DNA of 5,287 bases, taken from Gallionellaceae bacterium CG11_big_fil_rev_8_21_14_0_20_60_62. Its GTDB lineage: Bacteria; Pseudomonadota; Gammaproteobacteria; Burkholderiales; Gallionellaceae. Below are positions 1 through 5,287 of the stretch, piece by piece (the stretch's first letter is position 1; the number at the start of each line of letters is the position of its first letter). The translations under genes were made by a program, and so were the position numbers. The stretch spans positions 1 through 5,287 of the forward strand of contig PCWU01000056.1 of the NCBI GenBank assembly GCA_002787455.1. The letters are read 5' to 3'. The notes under the pieces were generated by a model that did not search any database, had not been told where the DNA came from, and saw only the letters and a list, made by a program, of their open reading frames with translations.

Positions 1-69
1 GCGATTGGACTCGAACCAACGACCCCCACCATGTCAAGGTGGTGCTCTAACCAGCTGAGCTACGCGCCT
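1..69 (-). tRNA. tRNA-Val (anticodon GAC), 3' end cut off by the window edge
   Basis: Reading the minus strand from 69 downwards gives a full cloverleaf up to the edge: acceptor 5' strand AGGCGCG (69-63), U8-A9, D stem GCUC/GAGC around a 9-nt loop, anticodon stem CCACC/GGUGG around loop UUGACAU, a 5-nt variable region, and T arm GUUGG-UUCGAGU-CCAAU. The anticodon GAC is at 35-33 and reads valine codons GUC and GUU. The first three bases of the 3' acceptor strand (CGC) pair correctly; the last four bases, the discriminator and any encoded CCA lie outside the window. Seen directly: structure and anticodon. Known: the core closely resembles E. coli tRNA-Val(GAC). The gene follows lon in the same direction but has its own promoter candidate. 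Confidence 0.96.
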
Positions 70-83
70 GTAAAAGGCCGCGC

Positions 84-111
84 ATTGTAACCGAACAGCA
101 CGAACGCGCAA
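84..111 (-). promoter_or_regulatory. Probable sigma-70 promoter of the tRNA-Val gene
   Basis: On the minus strand, -10 hexamer TACAAT (89-84, five of six to TATAAT) lies 16 nt after TTGCGC (111-106), a weak -35 that shares only TTG with the consensus. The stretch before the -35 (about 112-135) is AT-rich and could act as an UP-like element. The bases after the -10 are GCGCGG, a GC-rich discriminator typical of stable-RNA promoters under stringent control. A start about 7 nt after the -10 would leave a leader of only a few bases before the tRNA 5' end at 69. The -10, its position and the discriminator are seen; activity and ppGpp control are inferred. Confidence 0.6.
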
Positions 112-276
112 AGAAATTATTTCGAAAACTTGCGCTAATTTGGCAACGTTCGCTGTTGATTTAATCCGGATAACTGATCAGTGCGACGGAAGCGGACAAT
201 GCCATATCACGCCGGAGCCAAGCACGGCGAACGGGTTACTGGCGCGATGCTTCGCAGACCCGCAGACAACGCGGGA
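112..276 (-). other. Non-coding stretch after lon with small GC hairpins; no clear intrinsic terminator
   Basis: No convincing gene lies between the lon stop and the tRNA promoter. Read on the minus strand, three small stems follow the lon stop: CCCGC/GCGGG (275-259, 7-nt loop, starting 1 nt after the stop), TGCGA/TCGCG with one G-U type pair (256-243, 4-nt loop), and CGCCG/CGGCG (229-210, 10-nt loop). None is followed by a run of T, so none looks like a standard Rho-independent terminator. Lon transcripts may end by Rho, be trimmed back to these stems, or run on into the tRNA. A 10-bp palindrome ACTGATCAGT is at 173-182, with no role I can assign. Confidence 0.4.
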
Positions 277-2691
277 TCAATGTTTGAAATTCGAAGCGGC
301 TCCGGGTTCAGCGGCGGCGGCCGGCGGCGGAGGTGCCGGCACTTCTTCCGCCAACGGCAGCGGCTCGCGTTCCAATGCGATCGCCAGCACTTGCTCTATC
401 CATTTGACCGGGTGGATGTCCAGCTTGTTTTTGACGTTATCCGGAATCTCGACCAGATCCTTCACATTCTCTTCCGGAATCAGCACGACCTTGATCCCGC
501 CACGCTGCGCGGCGAGCAATTTTTCCTTCAGTCCGCCAATCGGCAAAATCTCGCCGCGCAAGGTGATCTCGCCGGTCATCGCCACATCGGCTCGCACCGG
601 AATGCCGGTCAGCGCCGACACCATGGCGGTGCAAATCCCGGCACCGGCGCTGGGGCCGTCCTTGGGTGTCGCGCCTTCCGGCAGGTGGATGTGCAGATCG
701 TTCTTCTCGTAGAAGTTCTCCGCAATACCCAGGGAACGCGCGCGCCGGCGCACCACGCTGAGTGCCGCCTGAATCGACTCCTGCATCACCTCGCCCAACG
801 TACCGGTGGTCGTCGTTTTACCTTTTCCCGGAAGAACCGCAGTCTCGATGGTCAGCAATTCCCCGCCCACCTCTGTCCACGCCAGTCCGGTGACCTGGCC
901 GATCTGGTTGTTCTTTTCAGCAATGCCGTAGCTATAGCGGCGCACACCGAGATATTTGTCCAGATTGCGCGCGCTGACCGTCACCTTGCTCACACGATCC
1001 TTGGTCAGCAAGGCCTTCACGATCTTGCGGCAGATCTTGGAAAGTTCGCGCTCCAGACCGCGCACCCCCGCCTCGCGCGTGTAGTAGCGCAAAATGTCGC
1101 GGATCGCGCTTTCCGTAACCGACACTTCTTCCGGCTTGAGGCCGTTATTCTTGATCGCCTTGGGCAGCAGATAGCGGATCGCAATATTGACCTTTTCATC
1201 TTCGGTGTAGCTCGATACATGGATCACTTCCATGCGGTCCAGCAACGGTGCCGGGATGTTCATACTGTTGGAAGTGGCGACGAACATCACGTCCGAAAGA
1301 TCATATTCGACCTCGACATAGTGATCGACGAAGGTGTGGTTCTGCTCCGGATCGAGCACTTCCAGCAAAGCGGAAGAAGGGTCGCCACGAAAATCCATCC
1401 CCATCTTGTCCACTTCATCCAGCAGGAACAGCGGGTTCTTCACCCCGACCTTGCTCATGTTTTGCAGAATCTTGCCCGGCATCGAGCCAATGTAAGTGCG
1501 ACGATGGCCGCGAATCTCCGATTCGTCGCGCACGCCGCCCAGCGACATGCGCACGAACTTGCGGTTGGTGGCGCGCGCGATGGATTGCCCCAGCGAGGTC
1601 TTGCCCACGCCCGGGGGACCAACCAGGCACAGGATCGGCGCTTTCATCTTCTCCACCCGCTGTTGCACCGCCAGATACTCGACGATGCGCTCCTTGACCT
1701 TTTCCAGGCCGTAGTGATCCGCTTCCAGAATTTCTTCCGCGTGCTTCAGATCGGTGTCGATTTTGGTTTTTTTCTTCCACGGCAGGCCGATCAGCACGTC
1801 GATGTAGTTGCGCACCACAGTCGCCTCGGCCGACATCGGCGACATCAAACGCAGCTTCTTCAGTTCGGATTCGGCCTTGGCGCGGGCCTCCTTCGGCATG
1901 TGCGCGGATTTGATCTTCTTTTCGATCTCTTCGATATCCGCGCCGTCCTCGCCCTCGCCCAGTTCCTTCTGGATGGCTTTGACCTGCTCGTTCAGGTAGT
2001 ACTCGCGCTGGCTCTTTTCCATCTGCCGTTTGACCCGGCCGCGGATGCGCTTTTCCACCTGCATGATGTCCAGTTCAGCTTCGAGCAGACCAAGCAGATG
2101 TTCCAGCCGTTTACGCACATCGAAGATCTCCAGCACTTCCTGCTTTTGCTCCAGCTTGAGCGGCAGATGAGCGGCAATGGTGTCGGCCAGGCGTCCGGCA
2201 TCGTCGATGCCGGCCAGCGAAGTCAAAATCTCCGGCGGGATTTTTTTATTCAGTTTTACATACTGGTCGAACTGGCTGATCAGCGCGCGGCGCATCGCCT
2301 CGGCCTCGCTGTCCGGATGTTCGTCCGCCGGCACCGGCTCGACTTCGGCATCCAGATGTGAATCGTCATCCAGCACGCGCAACACCTTGGCGCGCCGGGT
2401 GCCCTCCACCAGCACCTTGACTGTGCCGTCCGGCAGCTTGAGCATCTGCAGAATATTGGCAATGCTGCCGATGCGATAAATGTCTTCGGTGGCCGGTTCG
2501 TCCTTGGCGGCGGATTTTTGCGCCACCAGCACGATACTCTTGCCCGCCTCCATCGCAGCTTCCAGCGCCTTGATGGATTTTGCCCGCCCGACGAAAAGGG
2601 GAATCACCATGTGCGGAAAGACCACAACATCGCGCAAAGGCAGGAGCGGAAAGGTTTCCGTGGCAACAGAAGGAAAATTGGATTCAGTCAT
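277..2691 (-). CDS. lon: Lon ATP-dependent serine protease (endopeptidase La)
   Basis: Complete 804-residue LonA, a cytoplasmic homohexamer that unfolds and degrades misfolded and short-lived regulatory proteins. Order: N-terminal substrate-binding domain (about 13-205), coiled-coil linker (about 205-300), AAA+ module (about 310-585), protease domain (about 595-780). Visible motifs: Walker A GPPGVGKT (358-365), pore-loop TYIGSMPGK (from 399), Walker B LFLLDEVD (421-428), sensor-1 Asn475, Arg finger Arg486, sensor-2 Arg544, and the Ser-Lys dyad Ser681 (in DGPSAG) with Lys724 (in GLKEK). All are shifted by +2 from E. coli numbering. It is about 20 residues longer than E. coli Lon (784), through a Pro/Ala-rich tail after about 782. 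The ATG is fixed: an in-frame TAG lies 30 nt upstream with no other start codon between. Its Shine-Dalgarno is weak (GGA at 2699-2697). It lies 68 nt after clpX, with a heat-shock promoter candidate in the gap. Confidence 0.99.
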   Translation of the reverse strand: MTESNFPSVATETFPLLPLRDVVVFPHMVIPLFVGRAKSIKALEAAMEAGKSIVLVAQKSAAKDEPATEDIYRIGSIANILQMLKLPDGTVKVLVEGTRRAKVLRVLDDDSHLDAEVEPVPADEHPDSEAEAMRRALISQFDQYVKLNKKIPPEILTSLAGIDDAGRLADTIAAHLPLKLEQKQEVLEIFDVRKRLEHLLGLLEAELDIMQVEKRIRGRVKRQMEKSQREYYLNEQVKAIQKELGEGEDGADIEEIEKKIKSAHMPKEARAKAESELKKLRLMSPMSAEATVVRNYIDVLIGLPWKKKTKIDTDLKHAEEILEADHYGLEKVKERIVEYLAVQQRVEKMKAPILCLVGPPGVGKTSLGQSIARATNRKFVRMSLGGVRDESEIRGHRRTYIGSMPGKILQNMSKVGVKNPLFLLDEVDKMGMDFRGDPSSALLEVLDPEQNHTFVDHYVEVEYDLSDVMFVATSNSMNIPAPLLDRMEVIHVSSYTEDEKVNIAIRYLLPKAIKNNGLKPEEVSVTESAIRDILRYYTREAGVRGLERELSKICRKIVKALLTKDRVSKVTVSARNLDKYLGVRRYSYGIAEKNNQIGQVTGLAWTEVGGELLTIETAVLPGKGKTTTTGTLGEVMQESIQAALSVVRRRARSLGIAENFYEKNDLHIHLPEGATPKDGPSAGAGICTAMVSALTGIPVRADVAMTGEITLRGEILPIGGLKEKLLAAQRGGIKVVLIPEENVKDLVEIPDNVKNKLDIHPVKWIEQVLAIALEREPLPLAEEVPAPPPPAAAAEPGAASNFKH
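310..333 (-). repeat. CCG/GCC triplet tract inside the 3' end of lon
   Basis: On the sense strand this reads CCT, three CCG, three GCC, then GCT, coding Pro787-Pro790 and Ala791-Ala794. The change from CCG to GCC codons comes from one extra base in an otherwise regular triplet run. It is a simple-sequence tract in the poorly conserved tail of Lon, so length changes by whole triplets should be tolerated. It ends about 30 nt before the stop codon. Confidence 0.6.
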
Positions 2692-2722
2692 GGTAGTCCG
2701 ATAAGGGTTGGATTCGGGCTAG

Positions 2723-2750
2723 AAGTGGGGGCTGGAACAGTGAATTCAAG
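2723..2750 (-). promoter_or_regulatory. Probable sigma-32 (RpoH) heat-shock promoter for lon
   Basis: On the minus strand, CTTGAA (2750-2745) is an exact match to the sigma-32 -35 core. After a 14-nt spacer comes CCCCACTT (2730-2723), seven of eight to the -10 consensus CCCCATNT. Transcription would start near 2716, giving a leader of about 24 nt before the lon ATG. The same region fits sigma-70 poorly: TTGAAT is followed at 17 nt by ACTTCT, a poor -10. Known: E. coli lon is a sigma-32 regulon member with a promoter just upstream. Inferred: the same control here, letting lon be induced apart from clpPX. Confidence 0.75.
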
Positions 2751-2755
2751 CCCCC
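2727..2755 (-). repeat. GC-rich inverted repeat overlapping the lon promoter
   Basis: On the minus strand, GGGGGCT (2755-2749) is matched by AGCCCCC (2733-2727), a perfect 7-bp stem. After one mismatch, GAA (2747-2745) pairs with TTC (2737-2735) around a 7-nt loop. It starts 4 nt after the clpX stop codon. In clpX read-through RNA it would form a strong hairpin, but the next bases are ACTTCTAG, so there is no T run for intrinsic termination. The arms contain most of the -35 and -10 elements of the heat-shock promoter candidate. It could be a partial terminator, an RNA-end stabiliser, an operator, or chance created by the two promoter elements. Confidence 0.6.
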
Positions 2756-2759
2756 GCAG

Positions 2760-4013
2760 TCATGCCACTTTGGGCGTGTCGGCGTACATGACGACGGGCG
2801 CGATCCCGCCGCCGGTTTCGTCCAGCACGACCTTTTCGACTTTATCGGTGGAGGGTAGATCGAACATGGTATCCAGCAAGGCTAGTTCCAGGATCGAGCG
2901 CAGGCCGCGCGCGCCGGTCTTGCGTGCCATGGCTTTTTTTGCAATCGCAGTCAGTACGTTGCCGGTGAATTCGAGCTCTACCCCTTCCATGGCAAATAAT
3001 TTCTGGTATTGCTTGGTCAGGGCATTGGTCGGCTCGGTCAGAATCCGGATCAGTGCGGCTTCATCCAGCCCTTCCAGCGTTGCCACCACCGGCAACCGTC
3101 CGACAAATTCCGGAATCAGGCCAAATTTGATCAAATCTTCCGGCTCCACCTCGCGCAATACTTTGCCCACATCCTGGCCGTCATCGCGCTTGGCGAGTTT
3201 GGCGGAGAATCCAATGCCGGCCTTTTCCGAACGGTCGCGAATCACTTTTTCCAAACCGTCAAAGGCGCCGCCGCAGATGAACAGGATGTTGGTGGTATCG
3301 ACCTGCAAAAAATCCGTATTCGGATGCTTTCGCCCGCCCTGCGGCGGAATCGAGGCCTTGGTGCCTTCGATCAGCTTGAGCAACGCCTGCTGCACCCCCT
3401 CTCCCGACACATCGCGGGTGATCGACGGGTTGTCCGACTTGCGCGAAATTTTGTCGATCTCGTCGATATACACGATGCCTCGCTGCGCCCGTTCGACGTC
3501 ATAGTCGCAGGCCTGGAGCAATTTCTGGATGATATTCTCGACATCCTCTCCGACATAACCAGCTTCGGTCAGGGTGGTCGCGTCCGCCATGACGAACGGC
3601 ACATTCAGCAAGCGGGCAAGGGTCTGCGCCAGCAGGGTCTTGCCCGAACCGGTGGGGCCGACCAGCAGGATGTTGCTTTTTGCCAGCTCGACGCCGTCGT
3701 CGTTCTTGTGCTTAAGCCGCTTGTAGTGGTTGTACACCGCCACCGCGAGGATTTTTTTGGCCTGGCGCTGACCGATGACATAATCATCCAAACGCTGGCA
3801 GATTTCGTGCGGCGTGGGCAAATCGTTTTTGTCCGATTTTGCGCCGTCGAGTCCTGCCTGGGTCTCTTCGCGGATGATATCGTTGCACAGCGCGACACAC
3901 TCGTCGCAAACGAACACCGAAGGACCGGCGATCAGCTTGCGCACTTCATGCTGGCTCTTGCCGCAGAACGAGCAATACAAAAGTTTGTCGCCCTTGTTGA
4001 TTTCGGTCGTCAT
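2760..4013 (-). CDS. clpX: ClpX, ATP-binding unfoldase subunit of the ClpXP protease
   Basis: Complete 417-residue AAA+ unfoldase, about the family's usual length. It works as a cytoplasmic hexamer that recognises degrons such as SsrA tags and MuA-like tails, unfolds the substrate and threads it into ClpP. Visible in order: an N-terminal zinc-binding domain with Cys14-x2-Cys17 and Cys36-x2-Cys39; Walker A GPTGSGKT (119-126); pore-1 loop GYVG (152-155); Walker B VYIDEIDK (181-188); RKH pore loop (228-230); the ClpP-docking IGF tripeptide (267-269); Arg finger Arg306 in EFVGRLP; and sensor-2 Arg369 in GARGLRS. All key residues are present. The ATG follows a strong Shine-Dalgarno by 5 nt. It lies 35 nt after clpP, so the two are probably co-transcribed; I see no convincing separate promoter in that gap. 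Confidence 0.99.
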   Translation of the reverse strand: MTTEINKGDKLLYCSFCGKSQHEVRKLIAGPSVFVCDECVALCNDIIREETQAGLDGAKSDKNDLPTPHEICQRLDDYVIGQRQAKKILAVAVYNHYKRLKHKNDDGVELAKSNILLVGPTGSGKTLLAQTLARLLNVPFVMADATTLTEAGYVGEDVENIIQKLLQACDYDVERAQRGIVYIDEIDKISRKSDNPSITRDVSGEGVQQALLKLIEGTKASIPPQGGRKHPNTDFLQVDTTNILFICGGAFDGLEKVIRDRSEKAGIGFSAKLAKRDDGQDVGKVLREVEPEDLIKFGLIPEFVGRLPVVATLEGLDEAALIRILTEPTNALTKQYQKLFAMEGVELEFTGNVLTAIAKKAMARKTGARGLRSILELALLDTMFDLPSTDKVEKVVLDETGGGIAPVVMYADTPKVA

Positions 4014-4018
4014 TTCAC

Positions 4019-4025
4019 CCTCCTT
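4019..4025 (-). promoter_or_regulatory. Strong Shine-Dalgarno of clpX
   Basis: The minus strand reads AAGGAGG, a near-perfect match to the anti-Shine-Dalgarno, 5 nt before the clpX ATG at 4013. It fixes that start codon. It is much stronger than the GGA before lon, suggesting more efficient initiation for clpX. Confidence 0.9.
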
Positions 4026-4048
4026 TGCGCCTCAAATACCTGTCCGGA

Positions 4049-4675
4049 TCAAGCCCGCTTGTCCAGCACCTGATCGATCAGACCATATTCCACGGCAGCT
4101 TTCGCCGTCAGGAAGTTATCCCGCTCACTGTCGCGCGCAATCTCTTCCACGTTACGCCCGGTGTGCTGCGCCATCAGCTTGTACAACTGCTCGCGCAAAC
4201 TCAATATGTATTTGGCGTGGATCTCAATGTCGGTCGCCTGCCCCTGAAACCCCCCCAGCGGCTGATGGATCATCACCGTGGAGTTGGGCAATGCAAAGCG
4301 CTTGCCCTTTGCGCCAGCCTGCAACAGAAAAGCCCCCATCGAAGCCGCCATGCCGATGCACAGGGTCGAGACCTGCGGCTTGATGAACTGCATGGTGTCG
4401 TAGATTGCCATGCCGGCCGAAATGGATCCGCCTGGCGAGTTGATATACAGATGAATGTCCTTGTCCGGATTTTCCGATTCCAGGAACAGCAACTGTGCCA
4501 CCACCAGGTTCGCCACATGGTCGTTGATCGGCCCGACCAGGAAAATCACCCGTTCTTTCAGCAGGCGCGAGAAGATATCGTAGGCGCGCTCGCCGCGGCC
4601 GCTGGTCTCCACCACCATCGGGACCAGGCCGGAATCCTGCGGTTCCATTGAATGTTGTAGTGCGCCCTGAATCAT
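4049..4675 (-). CDS. clpP: ClpP, serine peptidase subunit of the Clp protease
   Basis: Complete 208-residue ClpP, which forms a barrel of two heptameric rings in the cytoplasm and cuts unfolded chains delivered by ClpX (and ClpA where present). The catalytic triad is visible: Ser112 in AASMGA, His137 in MIHQPLGG, and Asp186 in RDSERDNFL. The oxyanion-loop motif NSPGGS is at 79-84. The ATG at 4675 has a GGAGAG Shine-Dalgarno 5 nt away. Met10 is a possible alternative, but the longer start is preferred: it leaves about 15 residues before GLVPMVVE, which aligns with the E. coli propeptide (cut before ALVPM), and it keeps the Shine-Dalgarno spacing. The start is 1 nt after the tig stop, which points to translational coupling with trigger factor. 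Confidence 0.99.
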   Translation of the reverse strand: MIQGALQHSMEPQDSGLVPMVVETSGRGERAYDIFSRLLKERVIFLVGPINDHVANLVVAQLLFLESENPDKDIHLYINSPGGSISAGMAIYDTMQFIKPQVSTLCIGMAASMGAFLLQAGAKGKRFALPNSTVMIHQPLGGFQGQATDIEIHAKYILSLREQLYKLMAQHTGRNVEEIARDSERDNFLTAKAAVEYGLIDQVLDKRA

Positions 4676-4676
4676 C

Positions 4677-5287
4677 TCAACTCTCCATCAATTCGTTCAA
4701 TTTAACCGTTTGTTCGGTAACTTTTGCACCGGCCATCACCCATGCCACCACATTATCTTCCAGCACCAGGTTCTCGATTTCCTGCAAACGCGATCTGTCG
4801 GCACGATACCACTGCCGCACTTCTTCCGGCCGCTCGAAACTTTGCGCGTATTCGTTGACCAGCGCTTCGACCTGCTCCACCTTGGGATGCAGATCGTGCT
4901 GCTTGACCAGTTCCGCCAGGATCAACCCCAGCTTGATACGCTTTTCGGCGCGCTCAAGAAACATATCGGCCGGCAGCTGGAGGCCTTGGGGGATCTTCAT
5001 GCCGCGCCCTTCCATGTCGCGCACCGTCTGTTCCATCAGGCGCTGCGCCTCGCCCTGCACCAGCACCTGCGGCGCGGCGAGTTGCGACACTTTAAGCAGC
5101 AGATCCATCGCCGCGTCCTTGTTGCGCACCTTGACCCGGCGCTGCGCTTCGCGCGCGACGTTGTCGCGGATCTCCTGGCGGAATTTTTCCATATCGCCAT
5201 CGGCCACGCCCATTTCGCGGGCGAAATCCGCGTCGATTTCCGGCAGATGCGGCGCCTCCACCGCATGCACCGTAATCGTGAAAGTGA
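4677..5287 (-). CDS. tig: Trigger factor, C-terminal part (5' end beyond the window)
   Basis: Partial gene: 202 whole residues and the stop are visible, out of roughly 430 in the family, and the frame stays open to the right edge. Trigger factor is the ribosome-bound chaperone and peptidyl-prolyl isomerase that shields nascent chains. Missing here are the ribosome-binding domain and nearly all of the FKBP-type isomerase domain; its last strand is seen as TFTITVHAVEAPHLPE. What remains is the helical C-terminal chaperone domain, rich in charged helices. Residues near the end (LVLEDNVVAWVM, then KLNEL) match the usual trigger factor C-terminus. The GTG at 5268-5270 is an internal valine, not a start, since the isomerase-domain strand continues in frame before it. 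It leads the tig-clpP-clpX cluster, so the operon's main promoter is outside the window. Confidence 0.97.
   Translation of the reverse strand, partial: TFTITVHAVEAPHLPEIDADFAREMGVADGDMEKFRQEIRDNVAREAQRRVKVRNKDAAMDLLLKVSQLAAPQVLVQGEAQRLMEQTVRDMEGRGMKIPQGLQLPADMFLERAEKRIKLGLILAELVKQHDLHPKVEQVEALVNEYAQSFERPEEVRQWYRADRSRLQEIENLVLEDNVVAWVMAGAKVTEQTVKLNELMES
4681..4686 (-). promoter_or_regulatory. Shine-Dalgarno of clpP, inside the end of tig
   Basis: The minus strand reads GGAGAG, overlapping the last codons of tig (ATG GAG AGT TGA), 5 nt before the clpP ATG. A ribosome ending tig would stop over the clpP start region, favouring re-initiation. It supports Met1 rather than Met10 as the ClpP start. 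Confidence 0.85.

Noticed and set aside
161..182. Palindromes ATCCGGAT (164-171) and ACTGATCAGT (173-182) as an operator.
   Set aside because: Both are short, match no operator I recognise, and lie away from the tRNA promoter core. Chance is the simpler explanation.
259..275. CCCGC/GCGGG hairpin as an intrinsic terminator for lon.
   Set aside because: The stem is only 5 bp and is followed by TCTGCG rather than a T run.
140..712. A 190-codon plus-strand open frame over the lon end and the non-coding stretch.
   Set aside because: It is low-complexity (Ser, Gly, Ala runs from the triplet tract), overlaps conserved lon coding sequence, and has no recognisable domain.
181..2361. A 726-codon open frame on the plus strand, opposite lon.
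   Set aside because: It runs exactly in codon register with lon, where plus-strand stops need TTA, CTA or TCA codons in lon, which are rare in this GC-rich gene; the frame ends where lon uses TCA for Ser111. The peptide is His/Arg/Gln-rich and resembles no family I know.
2692..2759. A CIRCE (HrcA) operator in the clpX-lon gap.
   Set aside because: The CIRCE arms TTAGCACTC and GAGTGCTAA are absent; the inverted repeat there has a different sequence.
3009..4073. A 354-codon plus-strand open frame opposite clpX, and one at 4025-4651 opposite clpP.
   Set aside because: Both are in codon register with the true genes on the minus strand and have the same codon-bias cause. The minus-strand proteins carry complete Clp motifs and good Shine-Dalgarno sites.
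5268..5270. GTG as the start of a 197-residue protein.
   Set aside because: The frame is open upstream to the window edge and the residues before it (TFTIT) continue the trigger factor isomerase-domain strand, so this is an internal valine.
1..5287. A previously undescribed defence, mobile or biosynthetic system.
   Set aside because: Every coding region is a recognisable housekeeping chaperone or protease with intact motifs in the usual order. There are no transposase or integrase genes, repeat arrays or unexplained genes.

Overview
The window is a conserved protein quality-control cluster from a GC-rich proteobacterium. All genes lie on the minus strand, so they read from right to left: tig (trigger factor, 5' part cut off by the right edge), clpP, clpX, lon, then a tRNA-Val(GAC) gene whose 3' end is cut off by the left edge. 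The tig-clpP-clpX-lon order is the classic proteobacterial arrangement. A tRNA-Val directly after lon and the style of the proteins suggest a betaproteobacterium, perhaps of the Nitrosomonadales type. That placement is inference from order and residue patterns, not from a search.

Layout: tig 3' part (4677-5287), a 1-nt gap, clpP (4049-4675), a 35-nt gap with a strong Shine-Dalgarno, clpX (2760-4013), a 68-nt gap, lon (277-2691), a 207-nt non-coding stretch, then tRNA-Val (1-69). The clpX-lon gap holds a good heat-shock (sigma-32 type) promoter candidate that sits inside a GC-rich inverted repeat. The 207-nt stretch holds small GC hairpins just after lon, and a sigma-70 type promoter with a GC-rich discriminator facing the tRNA.

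How the genes work together: trigger factor binds nascent chains at the ribosome exit tunnel. ClpX unfolds tagged or damaged proteins and feeds them into the ClpP tetradecamer. Lon is a separate single-chain ATP-dependent protease for misfolded and regulatory proteins. The tig-clpP-clpX spacing suggests co-transcription and translational coupling, while lon appears able to be boosted separately under heat shock.

All catalytic and nucleotide-binding residues that can be checked by eye are present, and no gene is broken. I see no mobile element, CRISPR array, foreign gene or new system. The points worth a second look are regulatory (the clpX-lon gap) and minor (the Pro/Ala tail of Lon). Long open frames on the plus strand are codon-bias shadows of lon, clpX and clpP.
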